This document shows, piece by piece, positions 18,357 through 27,180 of a stretch of 64,000 nt of DNA. Position 1 is the first letter of the stretch, and each line of letters starts with the position of its first letter. Made by a program: the position numbers and the translations under genes. The notes beneath the pieces were generated by a model. The model was not told the origin of the DNA and did not search any database. It saw only the letters and a program-made list of their open reading frames with translations. Origin of the DNA: Fusobacterium mortiferum ATCC 9817 (GTDB taxonomy: Bacteria > Fusobacteriota > Fusobacteriia > Fusobacteriales > Fusobacteriaceae); assembly GCF_000158195.2 (NCBI RefSeq), contig NZ_GL987988.1, positions 965,878 through 1,029,877 of the forward strand, read 5' to 3'.

Positions 18357-20705
18357 TTAGTCTGGATTAATTACATATTCTGTTAATTCATTTACAAAGT
18401 TAACAGTTTTATTATTTTTATCATTTACTGGGTTAAATTCTACTATATCAACTGAAGTTACAAAGTAGTTTTTAAATAAGAATTTGAAAGTTTGGAATAC
18501 TTCGTCAGTAGTAAATCCGTTTCTAACAGGAGTACTTACTCCAGGAGCTAACTCTGGATTTACAGAGTCAACGTCAAAACTGATATGAAGATTGTCTACT
18601 TTTAAGTATTCGTGAATTTCTTCTAATACTCTATCTAATCCTTTTTGTAAAACTTCATCATGGTAGATTACTTTAACACCTAATTGATCAATAACTTCTC
18701 TCTCTTTGAAATCTAAATCTCTAGCACCAAGTATAACTACATTTTTACTATCGATTTTAGCTCCCTCATAGAAACAGTTAACTAAATCTCTATCTCCAGC
18801 ACCTTGTAATAGAGCTAATGGCATTCCGTGAATATTTCCAGAAATAGTAGATTCATCAGTATTCATATCTCCATGGGCATCTATCCATACTACTCCTATC
18901 TCTTTTTCTAATGAAACTCCAGAAATACTTCCAAGGGCTATTGAGTGATCTCCTCCAATTACTATTGGTCTATATCCATCTCTTACAGCTTCATTTACAG
19001 AAACAGCAAGCTTTTCACAAGTATGAAGTATAGTATTTTTATATTTTAAGTTCCACTCATTAAAGTTTTCTTTTTGTTTTTCAACATCAATGATTTCAAT
19101 TTCATCAAATGTATCAGGATAAGTTTCACATAGTACATCAATACCAAATTCGATTCCAGCTTTGTTTGCTCCAAGATTGATAGGTACTCCAAACATTTTG
19201 CTCTTCATCTTCTCTGTATATAAATATACAGCGTCTTCTTCTTCAATTACATTGATAGTTACAAGTTCAGGATCTTCCGTACCTTGTACATGAAGTTCAG
19301 CTTCTCTTAAATCATTTATATAATCTATAATTTCAGCAGAGATTCTTTCTCCAGGAGTGATTACAGGTATTCCAGGTGGATAAGCCATAATCATCTCACC
19401 ACATATTTTTCCTTCACTCTCTGAGAATAAAACTTTATTCTTTTCACTGTAAAAAGCTTCCCTTGGATTTAATACTTGCTCAGGAATAGGAGGCATTTTT
19501 AAGAATTCTCTTTTTAATTTATTTCCTTTTCCATAATATTTTTCACTGATATCTTTTAATGCATTGATAAGTTTATCAACACTTTCATCAGTATCTCCGA
19601 TAGTTATAAGTCCTAATACATTGTAAAAATCAGATAACTCCATTTGTATATTGTAATCTTCAGTTAAGATAGTTTCTAGCTCTGCACCAGTAAGTCCTAG
19701 TTCTTTAGCAGTAATAGTTATCTTAGTAGGATCAAAAGCAAATACTCCCTCTCTTCCAACTATTTCTTCTCCAAAACAAGACATTCCTGGGATTCTATTT
19801 ACTTCTGTTCTAAAACGTTTAGCTAGTTTTATAGCTTTGTCTAGTAGTTCTTGTCCTTCAGTAGCAATCTGTCTTCTAGCACAGTCTAATGAAGCCATTA
19901 ATGGATATGATGGAGATGTAGTATGAAGTAAACTTAAAATTTGTTTTACTCTGTTTACATCTACTCTATCAGAATTTACATGAAGTAATGACATTTGAGT
20001 CATTGCACCTATTATTTTATGTGTACTTTGAGTACAGATATCAGCTCCACAATCAACAGCAGATATTGGTAAATCATCATGGAAGTGTAAATGAGGTCCA
20101 TGAGCTTCATCTACTATTAATGGAATATCATAACTATGAACTATATCAGCTATTTTTTTAATATCTGTTGCTACTCCATAATAAGTAGGATTAATTATAA
20201 GAACAGCTTTGATATCAGGGTGTTGTTTTAACATATTCTCAACAGTTTGAGGTCTTACGCCATGAGCTATTCCTAACTCCTCATCTACTTCTGGGTTCAT
20301 ATATATAGGCTCAGAACCACTTAATATAATTCCAGCAGATACTGATTTATGTACATTTCTTGGGACTAATATTTTTTCTCCTGCTTTTATAACAGACATA
20401 ATCATAGCTTGGATAGCTCCAGATGTTCCGTTAACAGCAAAGAAACTTTGTTTTACACCATAAGCATCAGCAGCTAACTCTTGAGCTTCTTTGATACAAC
20501 TTTTTGGTTGGTGTAATCCATCTACCATCTTAAAAATAGTAACGTCAATGGAAAAAGGTCCATTACCCATAAAATCATAAAATTCTTTGTCTACTCCTTT
20601 TCCTCTCTTATGTCCAGGTACATGAAATGGAAGTATATCTCTTCCTGCATATACATCTTTTAACACAGAAAATAGTGGAGTTTTGCTTTGGTCTAGCTTT
20701 GACAT
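18357..20705 (-). CDS. Fused Orn/Lys/Arg decarboxylase - arginase/agmatinase family protein
   Basis: 782 residues combining two enzymes. Residues 1 to about 485 are a PLP fold-type I basic amino-acid decarboxylase of the short Gram-positive type: FHVPGHKRG near 27, VNGTSGAI near 91, DEAHGPH near 199, and the PLP lysine at about 230 in QSTHKIIG. Residues about 500-782 are a complete ureohydrolase with all six Mn ligands visible: GGDHS (584-588), DAHGD (609-613) and DVDSVNP (711-717). NIHGMP at 624 looks more arginase- than agmatinase-like. Either order (arginine to ornithine to putrescine, or arginine to agmatine to putrescine) would make putrescine from one polypeptide. No frameshift or internal stop lies between the domains. 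It is divergent from a DJ-1 gene. Confidence 0.9.
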   Translation of the reverse strand: MSKLDQSKTPLFSVLKDVYAGRDILPFHVPGHKRGKGVDKEFYDFMGNGPFSIDVTIFKMVDGLHQPKSCIKEAQELAADAYGVKQSFFAVNGTSGAIQAMIMSVIKAGEKILVPRNVHKSVSAGIILSGSEPIYMNPEVDEELGIAHGVRPQTVENMLKQHPDIKAVLIINPTYYGVATDIKKIADIVHSYDIPLIVDEAHGPHLHFHDDLPISAVDCGADICTQSTHKIIGAMTQMSLLHVNSDRVDVNRVKQILSLLHTTSPSYPLMASLDCARRQIATEGQELLDKAIKLAKRFRTEVNRIPGMSCFGEEIVGREGVFAFDPTKITITAKELGLTGAELETILTEDYNIQMELSDFYNVLGLITIGDTDESVDKLINALKDISEKYYGKGNKLKREFLKMPPIPEQVLNPREAFYSEKNKVLFSESEGKICGEMIMAYPPGIPVITPGERISAEIIDYINDLREAELHVQGTEDPELVTINVIEEEDAVYLYTEKMKSKMFGVPINLGANKAGIEFGIDVLCETYPDTFDEIEIIDVEKQKENFNEWNLKYKNTILHTCEKLAVSVNEAVRDGYRPIVIGGDHSIALGSISGVSLEKEIGVVWIDAHGDMNTDESTISGNIHGMPLALLQGAGDRDLVNCFYEGAKIDSKNVVILGARDLDFKEREVIDQLGVKVIYHDEVLQKGLDRVLEEIHEYLKVDNLHISFDVDSVNPELAPGVSTPVRNGFTTDEVFQTFKFLFKNYFVTSVDIVEFNPVNDKNNKTVNFVNELTEYVINPD

Positions 20706-20824
20706 CTTACCTCCTTTGGTTATTGTTTTTTTTATTTATATATTGTATAATTCTTTTGTACTGATGTATTGTAAAGCTTTTTAATAAAATAGTCAATAAC
20801 TTTTATTTTTTTTAGGAGAAAATT

Positions 20825-21415
20825 ATGAAGAAAATATTTTTGCTTATCTCACAAGGCACTGAAATTCTTGAGGTAGCACCCTTTATTGATATTTTTGGTT
20901 GGAATAGTATTGTTGGAAAAAAGAACATAATTTTAAAAACAGGAGGATTTCATTCAATAATTTCTAATACTTGGAACTTGAAAATAGTTCCAGAAATAGA
21001 TTTAAAAAGTACTTCAATCGATATAGATGAATATGAAGCCTTAGTTATCCCTGGTGGCTTTGGTTTTAAAGGGTTCTTTGAAGATATGAAAAAAGAAAAA
21101 TTTAAAGAGATAGTTCAAAGCTTTTATGAAAAAGATAAAATAGTTGTAGGAATATGTACAGGAGTTATTTCTTTAGGAGAAGCTGGTATTTTAAAAGAAA
21201 GAAAAGCTACTACTTATTTATATGATAATAATAGATATTTTAATCAATTAGAAAAATATGGAGCTATACCTATAAGAGAAGAGATTGTGATAGATAAAAA
21301 TATCATTACCTGTTCAGCTCCTAAAAATGCTATTGAAGTTGGATTTTTACTTCTTTCTTTATTAAGTGATGAAGAAAATATGAAAAAAGTAAAATATAAT
21401 ATGGGTTTTTTATAA
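20825..21415 (+). CDS. DJ-1/PfpI family protein
   Basis: 196 residues with the DJ-1 fold. It has an opening strand MKKIFLLISQGTEILEVAPFIDIFGW, VIPGGFGFKGFF, and the nucleophile elbow VVGICTGVISLGEAG with the conserved cysteine near residue 109. The conserved Glu early in the protein (TEILE) could partner the cysteine. DJ-1 relatives act as stress-linked deglycase, chaperone or thiazole-biosynthesis-associated proteins, and the activity here is not determined. It has a TTTTAGGAG ribosome site. It is divergent from the polyamine gene, sharing a 119-base intergenic region. Confidence 0.86.
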   Translation: MKKIFLLISQGTEILEVAPFIDIFGWNSIVGKKNIILKTGGFHSIISNTWNLKIVPEIDLKSTSIDIDEYEALVIPGGFGFKGFFEDMKKEKFKEIVQSFYEKDKIVVGICTGVISLGEAGILKERKATTYLYDNNRYFNQLEKYGAIPIREEIVIDKNIITCSAPKNAIEVGFLLLSLLSDEENMKKVKYNMGFL

Positions 21416-21485
21416 AAAAATAGACATACTTAAAAAAGTATGGTATTCTTTAAGTAGAAACTATTATATATTAAGAGGTGAAAAT

Positions 21486-21977
21486 ATGAAAGTTGTAAAA
21501 GGTAATGTTATAACTCTTGAATTCAAAGTTTATGACAACGATACTAACGAGCTTTTAGAAGATACAAAAGATGTAGGACCATTTTTCTACATTCACGGAG
21601 AAGGACAATTTGTACCAAAAGTAGAGGAGATATTAGAAGGAAAAGAGAAAGGATTCTCTACTACTATAATGATCTCTCCAGAAGAAGGATATGGAGAATA
21701 TGACGAAGAACTTATCGAAGAGATGAATAAAGAAGATTTTGTAGAGTTTGATGATATCTATGAAGGTATGGAATTTATAGCTGATATGGATGATGGAACA
21801 GAACAACAATATGTAATTACATCTATAGAAGATGAGGTAGTAACTGCTGATGGAAACCATCCATTTGCTGGTAAAAATTTAAGATTTGAAGTAGAAGTAG
21901 CAGGAGTAAGAGAGGCTACAGCTGAAGAATTAGAGCATGGACATGTACATTTCCATGGGTTTGATGACGAAGAGTAA
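21486..21977 (+). CDS. slyD: FKBP-type peptidyl-prolyl isomerase, SlyD-like
   Basis: 163 residues. FKBP core strands at both ends surround an insert-in-flap region: VGPFFYIHGEGQFVPKVEEILEGKEKG, then PEEGYGEYDEELIEEM, then the IF domain (FVEFDDIYEGMEFIADMDDGTEQQYVITSIEDE) and DGNHPFAGKNLRFEVEV. The C-terminal tail is His/Glu-rich (HGHVHFHGFDDEE), a short version of the SlyD metal-binding tail. Cytoplasmic folding catalyst and possible nickel carrier. A terminator follows directly. Confidence 0.92.
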   Translation: MKVVKGNVITLEFKVYDNDTNELLEDTKDVGPFFYIHGEGQFVPKVEEILEGKEKGFSTTIMISPEEGYGEYDEELIEEMNKEDFVEFDDIYEGMEFIADMDDGTEQQYVITSIEDEVVTADGNHPFAGKNLRFEVEVAGVREATAEELEHGHVHFHGFDDEE

Positions 21978-21987
21978 TTTAACTATG

Positions 21988-22012
21988 GGACTGGCTTAAG
22001 TCAGTCCTTTTG
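21988..22012 (+). terminator. Intrinsic terminator after slyD
   Basis: GGACTG pairs with CAGTCC around a short loop that can itself pair (CTTAAG), followed by TTTTG. Confidence 0.75.
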
Positions 22013-22045
22013 TATGAAAATATTAAAAAATTTTGAGGTGAAGAA

Positions 22046-22477
22046 ATGAAAATAGCTTTAGGTGCTGACCATGGTGGATTTGAATTAAAGGAGAAAATAA
22101 AATCTCATTTATTAGAAAAAGGATATGAGGTTTTAGATTTAGGAACTAACTCAACAGCTTCTGTTGATTATCCAAAGTTTGGACATGCAGTAGGGCATGC
22201 AGTAGTAAACAAAGATGCAGATTATGGAATAGTAGTATGTGGAACAGGAATAGGAATCTCTATTGCTGCTAATAAAGTTCCAGGAGTTAGAGCAGCTCTT
22301 TGCACAAATACAACTATGGCAAGACTTACAAGAGAACATAATGATGCTAATGTATTAGCTATGGGAGGAAGAATAGTAGGAGATGTTCTTGCTCTTGAGA
22401 TGGTAGATATTTTCCTTTCAACTAAATTTGAAGGTGGAAGACATACTAATAGAATAAATTCTATTGAAACTATCTAA
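22046..22477 (+). CDS. rpiB: Ribose-5-phosphate isomerase B
   Basis: 143 residues, family-typical length. Motifs: IALGADHGGFELKEKIKSHL, the DLGTNS strand, DYGIVVCGTGIGISIAANKVPGVRAAL with the catalytic Cys-Gly-Thr-Gly near residues 66-69, and REHNDANVLAMGGR. It interconverts ribose-5-P and ribulose-5-P in the pentose phosphate pathway. GAGGTG ribosome site; 13 bases before the HIT gene, likely co-transcribed. Confidence 0.95.
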   Translation: MKIALGADHGGFELKEKIKSHLLEKGYEVLDLGTNSTASVDYPKFGHAVGHAVVNKDADYGIVVCGTGIGISIAANKVPGVRAALCTNTTMARLTREHNDANVLAMGGRIVGDVLALEMVDIFLSTKFEGGRHTNRINSIETI

Positions 22478-22490
22478 TGGAGATGATATT

Positions 22491-22835
22491 ATGGCAACTA
22501 TTTTTACAAAAATAATAAATAGAGAGATACCAGCTACAATAGTTTTTGAAAATGATAAGGTTATAGCTTTTAAAGATATTAATCCAGCAGCTCCAGTACA
22601 CATATTAGTAGTTCCTAAAAAAGAGATACCTACTATAAATGATATAAAGCCTGAAGATAAAGATATTATTGGAGAGATGTATCTTGCTATTGGAGAGATA
22701 ACTAAAAAATTAGGAATAGCTGAAGAGGGATATAGAGTAATTACTAACTGTAATGAATTTGGAGGACAAGAGGTTTTCCATTTACATTTCCATATTTTAG
22801 GTGGGAAAAAATTAGGAGCTTTATTAGCTGACTAA
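22491..22835 (+). CDS. HIT family nucleotide hydrolase (HinT-like)
   Basis: 114 residues. Histidine triad EVFHLHFHILGG near the C-terminus (H-x-H-x-H), plus ATIFTKIINREIPATIVFENDKVIAFKDINPAAPVH at the start, as in HinT phosphoramidases. The ATG at 22491 is chosen because the family begins there and GGAGATG lies just upstream; the longer frame overlaps the end of rpiB. Purine nucleoside phosphoramidate hydrolysis is the usual family activity. Confidence 0.93.
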   Translation: MATIFTKIINREIPATIVFENDKVIAFKDINPAAPVHILVVPKKEIPTINDIKPEDKDIIGEMYLAIGEITKKLGIAEEGYRVITNCNEFGGQEVFHLHFHILGGKKLGALLAD

Positions 22836-22856
22836 TAAAAATGAATAATCAAATTT

Positions 22857-22900
22857 AAAAGATTAATTTCTAATTATGATAGAGATTAATCTTTTTTATT
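22857..22900 (+). terminator. Intrinsic terminator after the rpiB-HIT pair
   Basis: AAAAGATTAAT pairs with ATTAATCTTTT, followed by TTTTTT. The remaining bases up to 23082 hold only AT-rich sequence and a weak possible promoter (TTGTGA near 23012, TATAAT near 23037, long spacing). Confidence 0.8.
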
Positions 22901-23082
22901 AGAACAACTTTTATTTATATTAAAATAAAATATTAACTATTTATAAAATTAATAATAAATAAAGAGAGTATTTTTAATTTCTATCAAACAAACTATTTAA
23001 AAAAAGTACGTTTTGTGATATGATTGTATTGTAGAAATATAATTAGCTTTTCATAAAGTTTTAAAAGAAAGGTGGTTTTTCA

Positions 23083-23925
23083 ATGAAAGAATTAGATTTA
23101 AGGAAAGTTACTGACGAAGTAGAAAGAATGTGTATTGAGGGAAATTATTTTATTGGTAAAGAGGTTCTAGATAAGATTAAAGAAGCTTATGCTAAAGAGA
23201 AATCAGAAGTAGGAAAAAATATACTAGGTCAAATTATAGAAAATGATGAGATTGCTATGAATGAGCAAGTTCCTATGTGTCAAGATACAGGAATAGTAGT
23301 AGTATTCTTAGAGGTTGGTACAGAGGTAAAAATTAATGGAGATATATATGAAGCTGTAAATGAAGGGGTAAGAAGAGGATATGAAAAAGGGTATCTTAGA
23401 AAATCTGTTGTAAGACATCCATTAGATAGAGTTAATACTAAGGATAACTCTCCAGCTATAATTCATACAAAATTAGTAGCAAATTCAGATAAAGTAAAAA
23501 TAATAGTTGCTCCTAAAGGTGGAGGTTCTGAAAATATGAGTGCTTTAAAAATGTTAAAGCCATCTGATGGAGTAGAGGGAATAAAAAAATTAGTAGTAGA
23601 AACTGTAAAAAATGCTGGTGGAAACCCTTGCCCTCCAATAATTGTAGGAGTTGGAATAGGTGGAAACTTTGAAAAGGCAGCTATATTAGCAAAAGAAGCT
23701 GTACTTAGAGATATAAATGATGTAACTCCAGACCCAATAGCAAGAAATTTAGAGGCTGAGTTATTAGAATTAATTAATAAAACAGGAGTAGGACCTTTAG
23801 GATTAGGAGGACTGACTACTGCTCTTGCTGTAAAAGTTAATACTTATCCTTGCCATATAGCTGCTCTTCCAGTTGCTATTAATATCAATTGCCACGCAGC
23901 TAGACATAAAGAAGTAGAGTTATAG
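23083..23925 (+). CDS. Fumarate hydratase (class I, two-subunit) alpha subunit
   Basis: 280 residues, the Fe-S-containing N-terminal half of class I fumarases/tartrate dehydratases. Key residues: cysteine in [18 protein letters not shown] (about residue 66), [38 protein letters not shown], and the CP motif in [20 protein letters not shown]. The third cluster cysteine is in NINCHAARH near the C-terminus. With the next gene it forms an oxygen-sensitive fumarase, or possibly L-tartrate dehydratase; fumarase is the commoner role. Confidence 0.93.
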   Translation: MKELDLRKVTDEVERMCIEGNYFIGKEVLDKIKEAYAKEKSEVGKNILGQIIENDEIAMNEQVPMCQDTGIVVVFLEVGTEVKINGDIYEAVNEGVRRGYEKGYLRKSVVRHPLDRVNTKDNSPAIIHTKLVANSDKVKIIVAPKGGGSENMSALKMLKPSDGVEGIKKLVVETVKNAGGNPCPPIIVGVGIGGNFEKAAILAKEAVLRDINDVTPDPIARNLEAELLELINKTGVGPLGLGGLTTALAVKVNTYPCHIAALPVAININCHAARHKEVEL

Positions 23926-23947
23926 GAAAGATTGAGGAGGAAAAATT

Positions 23948-24505
23948 ATGGAATACCATTTAACAACACCTTTAAAAGATGAAGATATAGCAAAATTAAA
24001 AGCAGGAGATACAGTAAAAATAACTGGAGTAATATATACAGCTAGAGATGCTGCTCATGCTAGACTTGTAAAATTATTAGAAGAGGGAAAAGAGTTGCCT
24101 ATTGATGTAAAAGGACAAGTTATATACTATGTAGGACCAACACCAGCTAAACCAGGAAAACCAATAGGAAGTGCTGGACCAACAACAAGTTATAGAATGG
24201 ACGCCTATGCTCCTGATTTAATAAAAGTAGGATTAAAAGGGATGATAGGGAAAGGAGCAAGATCTAAAGAAGTTAAAGATGCTATGATATCTGAAAAGGC
24301 AGTTTATTTTGCCGCAGTAGGAGGAGCAGCTGCTCTTATAGCTAAATCAATAAAAAAAGCTGAACTAATTACTTATGAAGATTTAGGAGCAGAAGCTTTA
24401 AGAAGACTTGAGGTAGAAAATTTCCCAGCAATAGTTATCAATGATATCTATGGAGGAGATTTATACCAAGAGGGACAAGCTAAGTGGAATAGATTAGACA
24501 AATAA
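23948..24505 (+). CDS. Fumarate hydratase (class I) beta subunit
   Basis: 185 residues, matching the C-terminal half of class I fumarases. Motifs: GDTVKITGVIYTARDAAHARL, YYVGPTPAKPGKPIGSAGPTTSYRMD, MIGKGARSKEVKDAM and FAAVGGAAALIAKSIKKAE, ending in IVINDIYGGDLY. It lies 22 bases after the alpha subunit with an AGGAGG site, so the two subunits are co-expressed. Confidence 0.93.
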   Translation: MEYHLTTPLKDEDIAKLKAGDTVKITGVIYTARDAAHARLVKLLEEGKELPIDVKGQVIYYVGPTPAKPGKPIGSAGPTTSYRMDAYAPDLIKVGLKGMIGKGARSKEVKDAMISEKAVYFAAVGGAAALIAKSIKKAELITYEDLGAEALRRLEVENFPAIVINDIYGGDLYQEGQAKWNRLDK

Positions 24506-24526
24506 AAATTAAAACACAAGAATAAT

Positions 24527-24669
24527 AAAATTGAAATCGTGACATAAATGAAGTAAAGGAAAAGGAAAAAAATTTACTGTAATGAGCATTGCGTAAGCAC
24601 TAGCGATTGAAAGTAAACTTTTTTCCTTTTATATTGTTAAATGTTTTTATTTTTTGATTTCAATTTAAG
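24527..24669. mobile_element. MITE-like palindromic element, copy 2 (about 143 bp, inverted relative to copy 1)
   Basis: The ends read AAATTGAAATC on the left and GATTTCAATTTAAG on the right. The reverse complement of copy 1 (9060-9203) aligns along nearly its full length, including the loop with AGCATTG-GTAAGCACTAGCGATTG. No ORF. Inserted between the fumarase operon and an ABC transporter operon. Confidence 0.82.
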
Positions 24670-24761
24670 ATTTTGTAACTGCTCCTTTATTATTTGAGCA
24701 AAAATTATTCTTGTATTTCTAAGTAAGATAAGTTTCTATTTAATTAAATTTTTCAATTTCA

Positions 24762-24790
24762 TTTACTTAAAATTTACAACGTGATATAAT
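24762..24790 (+). promoter_or_regulatory. Sigma-70-type promoter of the NMT1-type ABC operon
   Basis: -35 TTTACT (24762-24767), 17-base spacer, -10 TATAAT (24785-24790), about 35 bases before the first start codon. Confidence 0.65.
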
Positions 24791-24825
24791 GTAGTATGGG
24801 ATAAAAATTTAATGGAGGGAGCTAG

Positions 24826-25515
24826 ATGAGTAATTATATTTTAACCGTTGATGATTTTTGTTTGTCGTATAAGAATAGAAATATTTTAGAAAACCTCTCT
24901 TTTTCTGTGGAAAGAGGAGATTATCTAGCTATTGGAGGTGTCCCTGGCTCTGGGAAGAGTACACTTATTAAAAGTGTGTTGGGACTTATAAATAATGGGA
25001 TAAGTGGTAACATAGAGTACCACAATATAAAAAAAGTAGATGTAAGTTATATCCCACAAAACTCTATGCAACAAAAGGAGAATTTTTTAGGAACTGTAAG
25101 AGAGGTAGTAGCTGTATCTTTACTTTCTAAAAAAAGAGGAAGAGCTTTTACTGAAGAGGATTGGGAAAAGGTGGACAACCTTTTAAGAAGATTAAAACTT
25201 TTTGATATAAAGGATAATAAAATAAATAAATTAACTAAAGGGCAACAACTTAAAGCAAGTTTGGCAAAACATATGATAACAGAGCCAAAACTTCTTTTTA
25301 TAGATAGTCCTAATTCAACTTTAGATATGAAAAATAAATTAGATTTTTATCAAACAATAAAGATGTTATGTGATGAGGATAAATTGACAGTAATATTTAT
25401 AACTCACAATATAAAAGAGATTTGCCAATATGCTAATAAATTACTTTTTCTAAAGAAAAAAGATAGAACATATTATTTTGGAGATGCTCAAGAGTTTATT
25501 AAGGATAAGGAGTAG
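24826..25515 (+). CDS. ABC transporter ATP-binding protein with degenerate Walker B/signature
   Basis: 229 residues. Walker A is intact (GGVPGSGKSTLIKS near residue 40). The signature is altered (LTKGQQLKASLAKHM instead of LSGGQ-type) and Walker B reads LLFIDSPNSTLD, with serine where the catalytic glutamate normally lies. The H-loop THN is present. It is first in an operon with a substrate-binding protein, permease and a second, canonical ATPase. A heterodimer with one catalytically weak site is the natural inference. The start ATG follows GGAGGG. Confidence 0.86.
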   Translation: MSNYILTVDDFCLSYKNRNILENLSFSVERGDYLAIGGVPGSGKSTLIKSVLGLINNGISGNIEYHNIKKVDVSYIPQNSMQQKENFLGTVREVVAVSLLSKKRGRAFTEEDWEKVDNLLRRLKLFDIKDNKINKLTKGQQLKASLAKHMITEPKLLFIDSPNSTLDMKNKLDFYQTIKMLCDEDKLTVIFITHNIKEICQYANKLLFLKKKDRTYYFGDAQEFIKDKE

Positions 25516-25517
25516 AG

Positions 25518-26453
25518 ATGTTTAAAAAGAATTTACTAATATTATTTGTTTTACTAAGTCTAAATATTTTTGCTGATTCTATAAGAGTAATAGTACCAGA
25601 TGGATTACCAGCTCTTTCAATAGTGAATATGGTGTCAACTACTAAAGAGATAGATGGAAAAAAGATAAATTATAAGATAGAAAAACTATCTGATGCTCTT
25701 GTAGTGAATATGTTAAAAAGAGAGGGAGATATAGCTGTTGTTCCATCTAATTTTTCAGCTCAGCTTTATAATAAAAACTTAGGTTATAAAATACTTGGAA
25801 CAGTTGGTTGGGGTTCTTTTTATGTAGTAAGTAGAGAGAATATAAAATCTTTAGAGGAGTTAAAAGGAAAAGAGGTTTATACTTTTGGAAAAGGACTTAC
25901 TCCAGATATAATATTTCAAAGTATTTTAGAGAAAAAGGGAATAGATAAAAAAGATATAAAAATAAACTATCTTTCTAATGGAAATGAAGTAGCTTCTCTA
26001 TACTTAGGAAAAAAGGTGGATACTATTGTTATTCCAGAGCCGATGTTGAGTAAAGTATTATCTAAAAGTTTATCTTCTAATATTGTAGCTAATTTAAATG
26101 ACGAATGGAAAAATATTATTGAATCAGACTTAGGTTATCCTCAATCTACTCTTGTTGTAAAAGAGGAAGTTTATAATACAAATCCTAAATTAGTAGAAGA
26201 GTTTATATCTAAATTGACAGAGAGTATATCATTGATTTATAAAAATCAAGATAAAACTACTGAGAATATAAAATTAAATAATTTAGGAATAGATACAAGT
26301 ATTTTGGATAAAGTTTTAACTAGAGCTAATATTTCTTATACTCCAGTAGTGGACTGTCAAGAGGAGTATCATAAGTATTTTGAGATTTTAGAAAGTGTAA
26401 ATAAAAAAGTAATTGGTGGAAGGTTACCAGATGAAGAGATTTATGCAAAATAG
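25518..26453 (+). CDS. ABC transporter substrate-binding protein (NMT1/SsuA-like)
   Basis: 311 residues with a signal peptide (MFKKNLLILFVLLSLNIFA) and no lipobox. The fold is the NMT1/THI5-like group: RVIVPDGLPALSIVNMV, GDIAVVPSNFSAQLYNKN, SLEELKGKEVYTFGKG, KKVDTIVIPEPMLSKVL. Such proteins bind sulfonates, nitrate, thiamine precursors or similar small ligands. No ligand can be named; no TPP riboswitch precedes the operon. It ends 8 bases inside the upstream spacer of the permease, with overlapping frames. Confidence 0.86.
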   Translation: MFKKNLLILFVLLSLNIFADSIRVIVPDGLPALSIVNMVSTTKEIDGKKINYKIEKLSDALVVNMLKREGDIAVVPSNFSAQLYNKNLGYKILGTVGWGSFYVVSRENIKSLEELKGKEVYTFGKGLTPDIIFQSILEKKGIDKKDIKINYLSNGNEVASLYLGKKVDTIVIPEPMLSKVLSKSLSSNIVANLNDEWKNIIESDLGYPQSTLVVKEEVYNTNPKLVEEFISKLTESISLIYKNQDKTTENIKLNNLGIDTSILDKVLTRANISYTPVVDCQEEYHKYFEILESVNKKVIGGRLPDEEIYAK

Positions 26454-27180
26454 TCCTAAATTTCTTTCGATGTTCTTCTTCTTTATAATTTGGGAGGGAG
26501 TTGCCTTATATATAGACAACTCTCTTCTTTTTCCAAGAGTAAGTGAAATTTTTCTCTCATTAAAAAATTTAGTAGCAAGTGGAGATTTTACCTTAATATT
26601 ATGGAATACACTGAGTAGATTTTTCATCTCTATCGTCTTCTCTTTAATATTAGCTATAATTTTCTCTGTGGCTTCATATAGATACGAGGTAATAGGTTTT
26701 CTTTTATTTCCATTTATAATTTTTCTAAGAGCTGTTCCAACTATTGCTATAATTATAGTAGTGCTTATATGGAGTAGTGTAGAAAAAGTTCCTATTGTTG
26801 TAGGAGTGTTAATTTTATTTCCAATACTATATGAGAGTATTTTAGGTGGTATAAAAAATGTAGATAAAAATCTATTGAAGATGTCAAAGGTTTTTAAGGT
26901 ACCTACTAAAAGAGTTGTAAGAGATATTTATATTCCAAGTATATATTACTCTATATCTTCAAATATTCCATCATATATGGGGCTTACTTTTAAAGTGATA
27001 ATAGCTGGAGAGGTTCTTTCTCAAGAGAGCTTATCAATAGGAGGAGAGATATTTATCAATAAGATTTATTTGGAAAGTTCAAATATCTTTGCTTGGATTA
27101 TAGTAGTTATAGTTTTAAATTATTTTTTAGAAAAGGGATTAAAAACTATAAATAGTAGAGTGTGTAGGTGGGAAAAATGA
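26431..27180 (+). CDS. ABC transporter permease (SsuC/TauC-like)
   Basis: 249-residue integral membrane protein with about six hydrophobic segments. The EAA loop region reads LLKMSKVFKVPTKRVVRDIYIPSIYYSISS, typical of BPD_transp_1 permeases. I chose ATG at 26431 over an upstream TTG/GTG because GGTGGAAGG precedes it. The gene overlaps the substrate-binding gene by 23 bases and its TGA overlaps the ATG of the following ATPase, showing tight coupling. Confidence 0.87.
   Translation: MKRFMQNSPKFLSMFFFFIIWEGVALYIDNSLLFPRVSEIFLSLKNLVASGDFTLILWNTLSRFFISIVFSLILAIIFSVASYRYEVIGFLLFPFIIFLRAVPTIAIIIVVLIWSSVEKVPIVVGVLILFPILYESILGGIKNVDKNLLKMSKVFKVPTKRVVRDIYIPSIYYSISSNIPSYMGLTFKVIIAGEVLSQESLSIGGEIFINKIYLESSNIFAWIIVVIVLNYFLEKGLKTINSRVCRWEK

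Noticed and set aside
23012..23042. Promoter for the fumarase operon (TTGTGA, TATAAT)
   Set aside because: Spacing is about 19 bases and the -35 is weak, so it is mentioned only in passing and not listed as a feature.
24670..24825. Possible TPP or other riboswitch before the NMT1-type ABC operon
   Set aside because: No conserved TPP aptamer elements (for example CTGAGA or ACCTGA-type segments); only a simple promoter is visible.
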